Shown: positions 9,062-18,029, counted from the first letter of the stretch. The stretch: 64,000 bases of DNA from Streptomyces sp. A3M-1-3 (GCF_024213665.1 NZ_JANAVP010000018.1:1-64000), one strand, 5' to 3'. The notes: generated from the sequence alone by a model not told the origin. Numbers and translations are program-made.

Positions 9062-10429
9062 TCAGGCGCGGATCAGGGACAGGACCTCGTCGCGGATTCT
9101 TGCCGTTGTCGCCTCGTCCCTCGCCTCCACGTTCAGACGCAGCAGCGGTTCCGTGTTGGAGGCGCGGAGGTTGAACCACCAGTCCGGCGTCGTGACGGTC
9201 AGGCCGTCGAGTTCGTCGAGGGTGACGTCCTCGCGGTCCGCGTACGCCGCCTTCACCGCGGCCGTGCGGCCCGCCTGGTCGGCCACGGTCGAGTTGATCT
9301 CGCCCGAGCCGCGGTAGCGGTCGTACTGGGCCACCAGCTCGGACAGCGTGCCCTGCTGCCCGCCGAGGGCGGCCAGCACGTGCAGCGCGGCCAGCATGCC
9401 CGTGTCGGCGTTCCAGAAGTCCTTGAAGTAGTAGTGGGCCGAGTGCTCACCGCCGAAGATCGCGCCGGTGCGGGCCATCTCCTCCTTGATGAAGGAGTGG
9501 CCGACCCGGGTACGGACGGGCGTGCCCCCGTGCTCGCGGACGACCTCGGGCACCGACCACGACGTGATCAGGTTGTGGATCACCGTGCCGCCGCCGTGCT
9601 TGGCCAGCTCGCGCGCCGCGACCAGCGCGGTGATCGCGGACGGCGAGATGCCCTCGCCGCGTTCGTCCACCACGAAGCAGCGGTCGGCGTCGCCGTCGAA
9701 GGCCAGGCCGAGGTCCGCGCCCTCGGCGATGACCCGGGCCTGGAGGTCGGTGATGTTCTTCGGGTCGAGCGGGTTGGCCTCGTGGTTCGGGAAGGTCCCG
9801 TCCAGCTCGAAGTACATCGGGACCAGGTCGAGCGGCAGGCCCGCGAAGACGGTGGGCACGGTGTGGCCGCCCATGCCGTTGCCCGCGTCGACCACGACCT
9901 TCAGCGGGCGGATCGAGGCCAGGTCGACGAGCGAGAGGAGATGCGCGGCGTAGTCGGTCAGGGTGTCCCGCCGGCTGATCGTGCCGGCGGTCGCGGCCGG
10001 GGCCGGAGCCGGCGCACCGGTGGACGACCACTCCTCGACCAGCGCGCGGATGTCGGAGAGGCCGGTGTCCTGGCCCACCGGGGCGGCGCCCGCGCGGCAC
10101 ATCTTGATGCCGTTGTACTGGGCCGGGTTGTGCGAGGCGGTGAACATCGCGCCCGGCAGGCCCAGTTGCCCAGAGGCGAAGTACAACTGGTCGGTCGAGC
10201 ACAGGCCGATCTCGGTCACGTCGACGCCACGCGCCGCGGCGCCCCGCGCGAACGCCCGCGACAGGCCGGGGGAGGAAGGACGCATGTCATGGCCGACGAC
10301 GATCGCGTCCGCACTCGTGACCTGCACGAAGGCGGCGCCGAAAAGTTCGGCCAGGGGCTCGTCCCACTGGTCGGGGACCACTCCGCGTACGTCATACGCC
10401 TTCACGATCTGCGACAGATCAACAGCCAC
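9062..10429 (-). CDS. manB: Phosphomannomutase / phosphoglucomutase
   Basis: A 455-residue alpha-D-phosphohexomutase converting mannose-6-P to mannose-1-P. The phosphoserine loop is TASHNPAQYNGIK, the metal loop is LGLAFDGDADRCFVVDE, the sugar-binding loop is GGEHSAHYYFKDF and the C-terminal phosphate-binding region is RASNTEPLLRLNVEA. All catalytic motifs are intact. AGGAGG at 10438-10443 is spaced correctly for GTG 10429 (V/M-AVDLSQIVKAYDVRG) rather than for the ATG at 10438 that it nearly abuts, so the GTG is preferred. It is the M. tuberculosis Rv3257c equivalent, feeding GDP-mannose for mannosylated lipids, proteins and wall glycans. Confidence 0.95.
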   Translation of the reverse strand: MAVDLSQIVKAYDVRGVVPDQWDEPLAELFGAAFVQVTSADAIVVGHDMRPSSPGLSRAFARGAAARGVDVTEIGLCSTDQLYFASGQLGLPGAMFTASHNPAQYNGIKMCRAGAAPVGQDTGLSDIRALVEEWSSTGAPAPAPAATAGTISRRDTLTDYAAHLLSLVDLASIRPLKVVVDAGNGMGGHTVPTVFAGLPLDLVPMYFELDGTFPNHEANPLDPKNITDLQARVIAEGADLGLAFDGDADRCFVVDERGEGISPSAITALVAARELAKHGGGTVIHNLITSWSVPEVVREHGGTPVRTRVGHSFIKEEMARTGAIFGGEHSAHYYFKDFWNADTGMLAALHVLAALGGQQGTLSELVAQYDRYRGSGEINSTVADQAGRTAAVKAAYADREDVTLDELDGLTVTTPDWWFNLRASNTEPLLRLNVEARDEATTARIRDEVLSLIRA

Positions 10430-10511
10430 GGCCACCATCCTCCTGAGTTCCCCTGCGGTCGGTTCAACCTACCCGCAAGAGCTGAACGACGGCCGTGCGG
10501 CGGGATGCTGG

Positions 10512-10901
10512 TCAGGATTCCGGCGAACGCAGTACGCGCAGATGTCCGCGGCGCGTCGCCCCGCCGTAACCGGCCGAGGGATCGGGCGTCCGTGCGCCGC
10601 TGCCGCCGGCTTCCGCCGCGCGGTCGTGCGGCCGGGCCGCTTCCCGTACGGCGTTGGCGAGCGCCTCGAGATCGTCGCCGCTGGGGCGCGAGGGGGCGGA
10701 CCCGTCGGAGAGACGGACGACCTCCCAGCCGCGCGGGGCGGTCAGCCGCTCGGAGTGCTCGGCGCACAGGTCGTAGCAGTGGGGCTCGGCGTAGGTGGCG
10801 AGCGGGCCGAGGACTGCGGTCGAGTCGGCGTAGACGTACGTCAGTGTTGCGACGGCAGGGCGGCCGCACGCGGTGCGCGAACAGCGACGTACAAGGCTCA
10901 C
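10512..10901 (-). CDS. DUF3499 family protein
   Basis: 129 residues starting VSLVRRCSRTACGRPAVATLTYVYADS. Conserved Cys/His residues (CSRTAC, then EPHCYDLCAEH) suggest a small zinc-binding domain. It is followed by ERLTAPRGWEVVRL and a disordered Arg-rich tail. It corresponds to the Rv3258c position in mycobacteria. The GTG at 10901 fits the family start; the frame is open to an ATG at 11042 but the extension is Cys-rich and unlike relatives. It is the first gene of the leftward mannose run, 82 bp before manB. Function unknown. Confidence 0.8.
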   Translation of the reverse strand: MSLVRRCSRTACGRPAVATLTYVYADSTAVLGPLATYAEPHCYDLCAEHSERLTAPRGWEVVRLSDGSAPSRPSGDDLEALANAVREAARPHDRAAEAGGSGARTPDPSAGYGGATRRGHLRVLRSPES

Positions 10902-11219
10902 GATGTTGGACGGTACCGCACTCTTGAGCGGGCCGCGACGACTCTCCCTCAGGTCACTCCACCGTGTCGTGACGTGATCCCAACCACAGGAGCACCAGGG
11001 GCAACTGGGTTGACCTGCGGAGAAATGAGGGCACTCCGGCACTGTCGGCGATGATTGCCGTCACCACTCGACCCAAAAGCCTTCAACCGACGTGAGATCG
11101 CCGGTCACGGAAAGATCCGGAATCGAACCAAAGCTTGGCTGGAATGCTCAATGAGCGACATGCCGTATCCCGTCCGACGGAGGCGGCCGACCGCGCGGCC
11201 GCGGAGCTACCCTGCGTAA

Positions 11220-11687
11220 GTGATGGACACTCCCGTACCGCCCCGCCCGACCGAGCCCCGCCCGACCGAGCCGCGACCGCGCCGCCGCGACCGTCACGGG
11301 CGCGGGATGCGCGGGCCCGTCGCCCCGCCCCAGGTGCCGCTGTCGGCCAGCCGCGCGGAGGTGTTCGGGGACCTTGTCCAGGACTCGGTGGAGCGTCTGG
11401 AGCGGCGCTGGCCGCAGCTGGCAGAGGTCGAGTTCCTCGTACTCGACGTGCCGGCGACCGGCGGGCCGGACAGCGGGTGGAACGACGAGGCGGTCCCGCT
11501 GGGCGGACTGATCACCGCTCGGGACGGCCGGGCCGCGCGGATCGTCGTCTACCGGCGGCCGGTCGAGATCCGTACGAAGAACCGCGACGAACGCGCGATG
11601 CTCGTGCACGAGATCGTCGTCGAGCAGGTCGCCGAACTCCTGGGCCTGGCACCGGAGTCGGTCGATCCACGGTACGGACAGGACTGA
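11220..11687 (+). CDS. Zincin-like metallopeptidase family protein (DUF1025-type) with altered HExxH
   Basis: About 154 residues. The N-terminal 40 are Pro/Arg-rich, then LSASRAEVFGDLVQDSVERLERRWPQLAEVEFLVLDVP leads into a core ending RIVVYRRPVEIRTKNRDERAMLVHEIVVEQVAELLGLAPESVDP. In the zincin family this last stretch should read HExxH; here it is HEIVVEQ, so the second His is absent. Activity is therefore doubtful. Position equals Rv3259. The start is GTG 11220 or ATG 11223. TACCCT at 11208-11213, six nt before the GTG, suggests a leaderless mRNA. It is divergent from DUF3499. Confidence 0.75.
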   Translation: MMDTPVPPRPTEPRPTEPRPRRRDRHGRGMRGPVAPPQVPLSASRAEVFGDLVQDSVERLERRWPQLAEVEFLVLDVPATGGPDSGWNDEAVPLGGLITARDGRAARIVVYRRPVEIRTKNRDERAMLVHEIVVEQVAELLGLAPESVDPRYGQD

Positions 11688-11741
11688 CGGCCGGCCGGCC
11701 GACGACGTCTCGGCCGCCCGGTCGCTCGGCCGCTCGGCCGC

Positions 11742-13319
11742 TCAGTCGTCCAGTACCGACAGGTCCTGCACGGCTCGCGGCACCGCGACCGTCCCCCGGT
11801 CGTCCGACAGCGTCTGGACCGTGAACATCGGGATGCCGTCCTCCGGCAGCTCCAGCGTCCGCGCCGCGTGGAGCGGGCCGCCCGACTCCGTCTCGACCGT
11901 CAGCGCGTACGAGCCCTTGAGCCCGGCCGGGACGGGCGGCTGAACCTTGAGGGTGGTGCCGGCCTTGACCGTGTACGTCTCGACCGCCTGGGCCCCCGCC
12001 TCGGTGCCCGCGGAGGCGGTCACCTTCACCTTCACGGTCGACTCGGGCGCCACCAGCGACAGGACCGATCCCTTGGCCCGGTTGTCGGCGACGGTCGCCC
12101 GCTCCCCCACCGGCCCGGCCGCCGGGATGAACGCGACCTCCTGCTTCACGCCCGTGCCCCGCGTGACACGCAGCGCCGCCACGACCGGGGTCGCGCGGCG
12201 GCCCTCGGCGGGCGTCAGCACGAGGGAGCCGACTTCGCCCTTGGTGACGTCCTTGAGCTCCAGTGACGTGGTCATACCCGACTTGACGTGCAGGTTCTCC
12301 GCACTGGCCGGCGTGAAAGAACCGGTCGGGCCCGCCAGCCGCACCTTCAGGTCGGCGTCGTCCTGGCCGGGCACGAAGGCCACCAGCCGGGCCGAGGTGG
12401 CGTCCGCCGGGACGCCGGGGAGCACAAGGCTTCCGGCGGGGTCGGCGGAGGCCGGCAGCCAGTCGGAACCGGCCTTGTCGTCCATGGCCTGGACGGAGGC
12501 CCCGACGCGGCCGGTGCGCGTGGTGACGTGGACCGTCACATCGGCTGCGGCGGTCCCGGTGAGGGTGGAGAGCAGCACGGGGACGGAGGACTTGGCGGGG
12601 ACGGGGATGCCTTCGCCGGCCTCGGCCTTGAGGGCGCCCTCGGGTCCGTACAGCTCGATGTCGACGACGGCGGCGGTGTCGTCCGGGTTGGTCAGGTGGA
12701 CGTAGTCCTGGCGCTCCTTCGCGGTGCTCGCGGCGGGGAACCAGAAGTCGGTGTCGGGCGGGGTGCAGCTGACGCCGAGCACGCCGCGGGCGCCGCCCAC
12801 GGTGACCGTGGTGGTCTGCTGAGCGGCCCAGCCGGGGGCGAGCCGGCCCTCGGCGGCGCCGATGAGGGCGGGGGCCTCGGCGCCGGTGGCCGTGCCCGCG
12901 GCCGGCTTGCCGGGCTCCTTGACGGAGACGACGGGCTTATCGGCCGCCGGGTCCTTCGGGGCCGTGTCCGTGTCCTGGTCCTGGTCCGCGTCCTGCTCAG
13001 TGTCCTTCTCGTCGTCCTTCTTAGGCTTGTCGGCGTCCGGCGCGGCCAAGGAGCTTACGGACGGCATCAGTTGAGCGGTGCCGGCCTTGGCGGAACCCGC
13101 CGAGCCGCCTCCCGCCGGGGTGAAGGACGTGTACGTCGTCTCGGCGAGGTCCGACGTGCTGGGCGCAGGGCACAGCAGCGAGGAACGCTCGACGGGCAGC
13201 CGCGCCGCCGCGTCGGCGTCCGGGGCATCCGGGCCGCCCGGCGCGGTGAGCGCGGCGAAGCCGGTGACGGCGGCGAGGGCCGCGGCGGCCGCGATGAGGG
13301 AGAGGGTGGGGCGGTTCAC
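11742..13319 (-). CDS. DUF5719 family secreted protein
   Basis: 525 residues with an N-terminal signal or anchor sequence (LSLIAAAAALAAVTGFAALTAPGG), then a long extracytoplasmic region. After SSLLCPAPSTSDLAETTYTSFTP comes an Asp/Lys-rich low-complexity linker (residues about 95-130). The rest is beta-sandwich-like sequence (HLTNPDDTAAVVDIELYGPEG, PVLLSTLTGTAAADVTVHVTTRTGRVGASVQAMD). It starts with GTG overlapping the stop of the upstream glycosyltransferase (GTGA, 13316-13319), so the two are translationally coupled. This invariant pairing suggests it acts with the glycosyltransferase at the cell surface; the molecular function is unknown. Confidence 0.8.
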   Translation of the reverse strand: MNRPTLSLIAAAAALAAVTGFAALTAPGGPDAPDADAAARLPVERSSLLCPAPSTSDLAETTYTSFTPAGGGSAGSAKAGTAQLMPSVSSLAAPDADKPKKDDEKDTEQDADQDQDTDTAPKDPAADKPVVSVKEPGKPAAGTATGAEAPALIGAAEGRLAPGWAAQQTTTVTVGGARGVLGVSCTPPDTDFWFPAASTAKERQDYVHLTNPDDTAAVVDIELYGPEGALKAEAGEGIPVPAKSSVPVLLSTLTGTAAADVTVHVTTRTGRVGASVQAMDDKAGSDWLPASADPAGSLVLPGVPADATSARLVAFVPGQDDADLKVRLAGPTGSFTPASAENLHVKSGMTTSLELKDVTKGEVGSLVLTPAEGRRATPVVAALRVTRGTGVKQEVAFIPAAGPVGERATVADNRAKGSVLSLVAPESTVKVKVTASAGTEAGAQAVETYTVKAGTTLKVQPPVPAGLKGSYALTVETESGGPLHAARTLELPEDGIPMFTVQTLSDDRGTVAVPRAVQDLSVLDD

Positions 13320-16300
13320 TGGTTGTTGCTCCCGTCAGGGCGCTCGGTCTCATGGCCGTCGGGGCGGGGCCGCTGTCCGTAGCCGTAGGGGTCGTACGAG
13401 TCGGCCGGGTAGGACTCGCCGGGGTACTGCTCTGCGCCGTACGGGTCAGCGCCGGCCTGGCCACCACCGGACCGCCCACTGCCGTACCGGTCACTGCCGG
13501 ACTGGCCGCGGGCGTACTGCTCCCCGGCGTGCTGGCCGCTGCCGGACTCGCCGCCGGGGTACCGGTCGCCGGCGTACCGGCCACCGCCGGACTGGCCGCC
13601 GGCGTACTGGCCGCCGGGGTACTGGCCTTCGCCGGACTCGCCGCCGGCGTACTGGCCGCCGGGGTACTGGCCTTCGCCGGACTGGCCGCCGGCGTACTGG
13701 CCGCTGCCGGACTGGCCGCCGGCGTGCTGCGAGTTCGGGTACTGGCCGGCGCTGGACTGAGCTTCGCCGTACTGGTCGCTGCCGGACTGGCCGCCGGCGT
13801 GCTGGTCGCCTGCGTGCTGCGAGTTCGGGTACTGGCCGGCGCTGTACCGGCCTTCGCCGTACTGGTCGCTGCCGGACGGTTCGCCGGCGTGCTGGTCGCT
13901 GCCGGACGGCCCGTTGCCGTACTGCTCGCTGCCGTACTGCCCGTAGCCATCGCTCCCGTACGTCTGTTGCTGCGGCACCGCGGCGTACGGGTCCTCGTAG
14001 CCCGGCGCCTGCGCGGGAACGGCGGGGCGCGGCTCCGGCGCGTCGCCGTCCAGGTCCGCGTCGGCGGCCTCCGCCTGGGCCGCGGCCCGCAGTCGGCGGG
14101 CCCGGCGGCCCTCGCCCTCCACCGGCTGGGCCGACACCGTGACGGCCTCCTCGGGGAGGTCGTCGTCGATCTCCCGGCGCCGACCCGGCAGGGCGAGCAC
14201 CAACAGCACGACGGCGAGCGCCCCTTGGGCCCAGATCCACGCCGTGTGGGTGACGGGGTTCTCGTACGTCAGGTCGAACCGGCCGCCCTCGGCGGGCAGT
14301 TCGAAGCCCTGCGCCCAGCCGTCGACGGTCTTCTTGTCCAGCACCCGCCCGTCGAGGGTGGCCTGCCAGCCCGGCGCCGCCTCGTCCGCGATACGCAGCA
14401 CGCGTCCGTCCGGGCCCGCCGGGATCTCGGTGTGTGCCTCCACGGGCTGGGAGGCGACCGGCAGCGGATCGTCGCCCGGCCTGCCGGAGACGATCACGGC
14501 CCGCGCGACCTGGCGGTCGACCCGCCACAGCGCGCTGCCGTCCAGCTGGCTCAGCCGGCTGAGGCCCGGCGTGGCGTCGAGCACCCGGCTCATCTGGCGC
14601 GGGGCGCCGTCCCGTACGAGGACGTAGCGCACCGCGAAGCCGCTGAGCTGGCTGGTCTGGTCGGCGCCGGAGCCCGCGACCAGGTTGGAGACGATCTTGT
14701 CGAGACGGGCGTTGCTGCCGCCCGCCTCGGCCAGTTCCGCGTCGCCAAGGCGGCCGCCGGACCCGCGGACCAGCGTGTACGAGACCTCCGCCTGCGACGC
14801 ACCGCCGAGCACAAGGGTGCGTGCCTGGTCCCGCGTACCGCTCTCCTCCGCGACGAACGCCGGCACCTGCACCGGGTCGCGCCGCGTCAGCGGGCCGTCG
14901 GCGCCGCTGATCATCCAGCCGGCGACGGCCACCAGCGGTCCCACGACCGCGGCCAGCGCGATCAGCGCGGCGACGGGCTGCCGCCAGCCGAAGCTCTGCG
15001 CGGCGACCCGCTCGCGGGCGCCGTCGGCGCCCAGCACGGCCGCGCCCAGCAGGGCGATGCCGTATACGAGGGTCGCCGGGCCCGCCCAGCCGGACCGGTT
15101 GGCGAGCGCGGCGAACAGCAGCGCGACGAGTGCCACGGCCCACGCGGTACGGATCGCGAACTGCCGCTCCCCACGCAGCAGGGCCGCGAGCGCCGCCAGT
15201 ACGACGCCGATGAGCACCAGCCCGCCCCCGGTACCCGGGCCGCCGGGGCTGGTGCCGAGCAGGTCGAGGGCGGAGGCGGAGCCGGAGCCGAAGGCGAGAC
15301 CCGCCTCGCGGAAGAAGGCGGACGGGCCGGCCAGCAGCGACAGCGACCAGGGGGCGAGGACGAGCAGCGGGGCGCCGAGGGTGGCCAGGAAGCGCAGCCC
15401 GTACGCCGTGATGTCGTCCCGCTTCAGCGCCAGGCCGGCGATGCCGAGCACGAGGGCGATGGGCCACACGATCGGGGTGAAGGCCATCGCGAGCGTGAGG
15501 AGGAGGGTGTACGTCCAGACCGCTCCCCCGCCCGTCGCCCGACCGCCACCCCTCAACGACGCGCTTCGCGCGGCCCCGTCTGATGCGCGCGCGCCCCCGG
15601 CGCGCACCCCGTGTGCCGCGATGCCCGCACGTGCGATCAGCGGCAGCAGAACCGCCAGTACGGCCGTACCGAGCCTGCCGCCGGCGAGCGCGCCGGTCGC
15701 GGCGGGCAGGAAGGCGTACGCGACGCTCCCCCAGGCCCGCAGCAGCCGGGACTCGACGAGCGGCCGCGAGGCGAAGTAGGCGGCGAGTCCCGCCAGCGGC
15801 ACCGAGCAGACCAGCAGCACGGTGAGCGCGATCCCGGTGGAGCCGAAGAGCACGCTCGACAGCGCCGCGATGACGGCGAGATACGGCGGGGCGGTCTGGG
15901 TGCCGCCGGTGCCGACCGGATGCCAGCCGTCGAGGTGGCGGGACCACAGGCCGAAAGGCTCGGCGGGCGCGGGCAGCAGCGCCCCGCCGGCGAGCGCGCC
16001 GCCGCCCAGCAGGGCGCGGCAGGCGACGAGGGAGACCAGAAGGAGTACGGCGAACAGGACGGGGGCCGGCTTGCGCGCGATCCGCTTGAGCCGCGCGAAC
16101 TGCTCGATCTCCAGGTAGTCGGCGTCGTCGCCGCCGGGGCCGGACTCGACGGCGCCGTGCCGTCCCGCGGAGGCGGCGTCGGGCTCGGCCCGGCCGCCGA
16201 AGTTCCCGGCGACCTGTTCGACGGTGGCCCGGATGGTCGCGCCGGGCGGCGGGAAGAGGGGGCGCAGCTCGCTCGCCTCGACCGCTCCGCGACCGCGCCT

Positions 16301-17437
16301 GCGCCGCGCGGCCAGGATCTTTCCGGGCCGCAGGAGGGTGCCAATGAGGCCGGTGACCTCGTCGACGGCCTGCCCCGGCGCCTTGCCGACCAGATAAGCG
16401 AGGGTGCGCAGCAGGGTGCCGAGCACCAGGCGCAGCAGTACATAAGGGAGTGCGGCGCCGCGCGAGTTGACGAGCATCGTGTAGACGGCGCCCGCCTTGT
16501 CGACGCGGTGCGGGGACGAACCGCGCCGCGCGAAGCGCGTCGTTGAGGGGTGGCGGTCGGGCGACGGGCGGGACGAGCGGCCCGCGCAGTCGATCGGCCG
16601 CCGTTCGCGGGCGGCCGCCTCCGCGTGCCGCATGACGGCGTCGGGGCCGATCTTGACCAGGTGGCCGGCGGCGTGGGCGCGCCAGCACAGGTCGACGTCG
16701 TCGCGCATCAGGGGCAGCCGCCGGTCGAAACCGCCCAGCTGCTCCCAGACGTCACGCCGGATGAGCATGCCCGCGGTGGAGACGGACAGGACGGAGCGCA
16801 CGGCGTCGTGCTGGCCCTGGTCCTGTTCGCGTCGGTCGAGTCCGGTCCAGCGGCGGCCGCTGTTGGCGATCGAGACACCGGCCTCGAGCAGCTGCTTGCG
16901 GTCGTACCAGCCGCGGAGTTTGGGTCCGACGATGGCGGTGGACGGGCTGCCGTCGGCGACGCGCAGCAGCTCGGCGAGCGCGTCGGGCTCCGGCGCGCAG
17001 TCGTCGTGCAGGAGCCACAGCCACTGCACGGGCTCGCCGTGCGGCAGTTCGGGCATGTCGTAGGCGTCGTCGCGCCAGCTGCGGCTGACCGGGTCCCAGC
17101 CGCTGGGCCGCTTCAGGTACGGCAGGTCGTCGGGCGTGAGCACGCCGGCGGTACGGGCCGCCTCGTCGACGGCCGTACCGAAACCGCTGCGGCGCGCGAG
17201 GTGCAGTACGCGCTCGGCGCCCAGTGCGTCGGTGAGCAGCCGGGCGGAGTCGTCTGCGCTGCCGGTGTCGGCGGCGATGACGTTCTGCACGGGGCGCTCC
17301 TGGCCGATCAGCCCGGCGAGCGCCTCGGGCAGCCAGCGCGCGCCGTCGTGCGAGACGACGACGGCGGTGACGACATGCCGTGGGAACTCTGGGGCGGCGG
17401 CCGCGTAGGGGGCCGCCGAGTGGCTGTGCACGGACAT
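13316..17437 (-). CDS. Large membrane glycosyltransferase, GT2 family, with Gly/Gln/Tyr-rich tail
   Basis: 1373 residues. Residues about 20-270 are a GT-A glycosyltransferase 2 domain: VVVSHDGARWLPEALAGLI, the WLWLLHDDCAPEPDAL DxD-type site, and GGFDRRLPLMRDDVDLCWRAHAAGH. About 14 membrane helices follow (330-830), then an extracytoplasmic region with repeats of VSYTLVRGSGG type, and another helix near 1070. The last 230 residues are a degenerate repeat of QYAGGQSGEGQYPGG type. Two 48-bp inverted-repeat copies lie inside the coding sequence (15527-15574 and 16524-16571) and both stay in frame. ATG 17437 follows GGAGGG. It is coupled to DUF5719. It probably transfers sugar to a wall or surface polymer; donor and acceptor are unknown. 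Confidence 0.85.
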   Translation of the reverse strand: MSVHSHSAAPYAAAAPEFPRHVVTAVVVSHDGARWLPEALAGLIGQERPVQNVIAADTGSADDSARLLTDALGAERVLHLARRSGFGTAVDEAARTAGVLTPDDLPYLKRPSGWDPVSRSWRDDAYDMPELPHGEPVQWLWLLHDDCAPEPDALAELLRVADGSPSTAIVGPKLRGWYDRKQLLEAGVSIANSGRRWTGLDRREQDQGQHDAVRSVLSVSTAGMLIRRDVWEQLGGFDRRLPLMRDDVDLCWRAHAAGHLVKIGPDAVMRHAEAAARERRPIDCAGRSSRPSPDRHPSTTRFARRGSSPHRVDKAGAVYTMLVNSRGAALPYVLLRLVLGTLLRTLAYLVGKAPGQAVDEVTGLIGTLLRPGKILAARRRRGRGAVEASELRPLFPPPGATIRATVEQVAGNFGGRAEPDAASAGRHGAVESGPGGDDADYLEIEQFARLKRIARKPAPVLFAVLLLVSLVACRALLGGGALAGGALLPAPAEPFGLWSRHLDGWHPVGTGGTQTAPPYLAVIAALSSVLFGSTGIALTVLLVCSVPLAGLAAYFASRPLVESRLLRAWGSVAYAFLPAATGALAGGRLGTAVLAVLLPLIARAGIAAHGVRAGGARASDGAARSASLRGGGRATGGGAVWTYTLLLTLAMAFTPIVWPIALVLGIAGLALKRDDITAYGLRFLATLGAPLLVLAPWSLSLLAGPSAFFREAGLAFGSGSASALDLLGTSPGGPGTGGGLVLIGVVLAALAALLRGERQFAIRTAWAVALVALLFAALANRSGWAGPATLVYGIALLGAAVLGADGARERVAAQSFGWRQPVAALIALAAVVGPLVAVAGWMISGADGPLTRRDPVQVPAFVAEESGTRDQARTLVLGGASQAEVSYTLVRGSGGRLGDAELAEAGGSNARLDKIVSNLVAGSGADQTSQLSGFAVRYVLVRDGAPRQMSRVLDATPGLSRLSQLDGSALWRVDRQVARAVIVSGRPGDDPLPVASQPVEAHTEIPAGPDGRVLRIADEAAPGWQATLDGRVLDKKTVDGWAQGFELPAEGGRFDLTYENPVTHTAWIWAQGALAVVLLVLALPGRRREIDDDLPEEAVTVSAQPVEGEGRRARRLRAAAQAEAADADLDGDAPEPRPAVPAQAPGYEDPYAAVPQQQTYGSDGYGQYGSEQYGNGPSGSDQHAGEPSGSDQYGEGRYSAGQYPNSQHAGDQHAGGQSGSDQYGEAQSSAGQYPNSQHAGGQSGSGQYAGGQSGEGQYPGGQYAGGESGEGQYPGGQYAGGQSGGGRYAGDRYPGGESGSGQHAGEQYARGQSGSDRYGSGRSGGGQAGADPYGAEQYPGESYPADSYDPYGYGQRPRPDGHETERPDGSNNQ
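13480..13960 (-). repeat. Degenerate tandem repeat encoding the Gln/Gly/Ser/Tyr-rich glycosyltransferase tail
   Basis: DNA repeats of about 15-30 bp (units encoding QYAGGQSG, QYPGGQ, SGSDQ, AGQYPNSQHAG) run through the 3' part of the glycosyltransferase gene. One roughly 60-bp block is nearly duplicated at about 13720-13790 and 13790-13850. Such tracts vary in copy number between strains. Confidence 0.75.
15527..15574 (+). repeat. 48-bp interspersed repeat, copy A (inverted relative to copy B)
   Basis: The 48 bases from 15527 to 15574 are identical to the reverse complement of 16524-16571. The segment lies inside the glycosyltransferase gene and encodes the stretch around RSASLRGGGRATGGG, at a point between two membrane segments. 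Confidence 0.9.
16524..16571 (-). repeat. 48-bp interspersed repeat, copy B
   Basis: An exact inverted copy of 15527-15574, about 950 bp away in the same gene. Read in the opposite orientation it encodes the stretch around RPSPDRHPSTTRFARRG, directly after the GT domain. Both copies keep the frame open. Confidence 0.9.
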
Positions 17438-17573
17438 CGCGGTACGGGCCCTCCGGCCGGGGTCCGGGGGTCGCGCCCCCGAAGGCTGCTGTGCTGACTG
17501 CGGTTCACGCCCGCGCCCGGTGGGGCGTTGGTGCGTCTCGGACGGGGCCCCACCCTAACGGTCCACAACAGCG

Positions 17574-17614
17574 ACGGTCCGCCGCCTGCGGGGAAGGTGC
17601 AGGGGACGGACCGT
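17574..17614 (-). terminator. Compound stem-loop after whiB
   Basis: Outer arms ACGGTCCG (17574-17581) and CGGACCGT (17607-17614) enclose an inner CCTGC/GCAGG stem. It is located 50 bp past the whiB stop on the minus strand, a likely terminator. Confidence 0.6.
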
Positions 17615-17663
17615 TCGTTACGTACGGCTTGTGCTGTTTGGTCGCTCAGCCGGTCGCCCGGCG

Positions 17664-17927
17664 TCAGATGGCGGCCTTCTTCAGTCTCCGGCGCTCACGC
17701 TCTGACAGTCCGCCCCAGATGCCGAATCGCTCGTCGTTGGCGAGGGCGTACTCGAGGCATTCGGAGCGGACCTCACAGGCGAGGCAGACCTTCTTGGCCT
17801 CGCGGGTCGAGCCGCCCTTCTCGGGAAAGAAGGACTCGGGATCGGTCTGGGCGCACAGTGCGCGCTCCTGCCATCCGAGCTCTTCGTCCGCCTCGTCGAC
17901 CAGCAGTTCCTGAAACAGCTCGGTCAT
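17664..17927 (-). CDS. whiB: WhiB, iron-sulfur developmental transcription factor
   Basis: 87 residues with the four Wbl cluster cysteines: ALCAQTD, then VCLACEVRSEC (C-x2-C-x5-C). They are followed by the DERFGIWGGLSERERRRLKK turn and basic DNA-binding tail. The sequence MTELFQELLVDEADEELGWQERALC is that of WhiB proper (orthologue of mycobacterial WhiB2/WhmD), which with WhiA initiates sporulation septation in Streptomyces. ATG 17927 has GAGGGG upstream. The ORF remains open to 18029 but WhiB starts at MTELF. A promoter lies about 75 bp upstream. This is the conserved whiB2-fbiA-fbiB arrangement. Confidence 0.96.
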   Translation of the reverse strand: MTELFQELLVDEADEELGWQERALCAQTDPESFFPEKGGSTREAKKVCLACEVRSECLEYALANDERFGIWGGLSERERRRLKKAAI

Positions 17928-17999
17928 GTGCGCCCCTCGTCTGTCTTTGCGTCCCCGTGATGTTGCCGTTACCGAATCCGGCTGAACGACACGAGTGAA

Positions 18000-18029
18000 A
18001 TTACAAGTGTGTGGATCCGGGCCAGTCAA
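18000..18029 (-). promoter_or_regulatory. Candidate whiB promoter
   Basis: On the minus strand TTGACT (18024-18029) is 18 bp from TGTAAT (18000-18005), about 70 bp upstream of the whiB start. Both boxes are near consensus for a vegetative promoter. Confidence 0.55.

Noticed and set aside
13480..13960. CRISPR array suggested by repeated units
   Set aside because: Repeats are irregular, in frame with the coding sequence and without unique spacers; no cas genes are present.
13352..15583. 743-residue plus-strand ORF opposite the glycosyltransferase
   Set aside because: It is the high-GC antisense shadow of a gene with clear domains; its sequence is low-complexity and has no recognisable motif.
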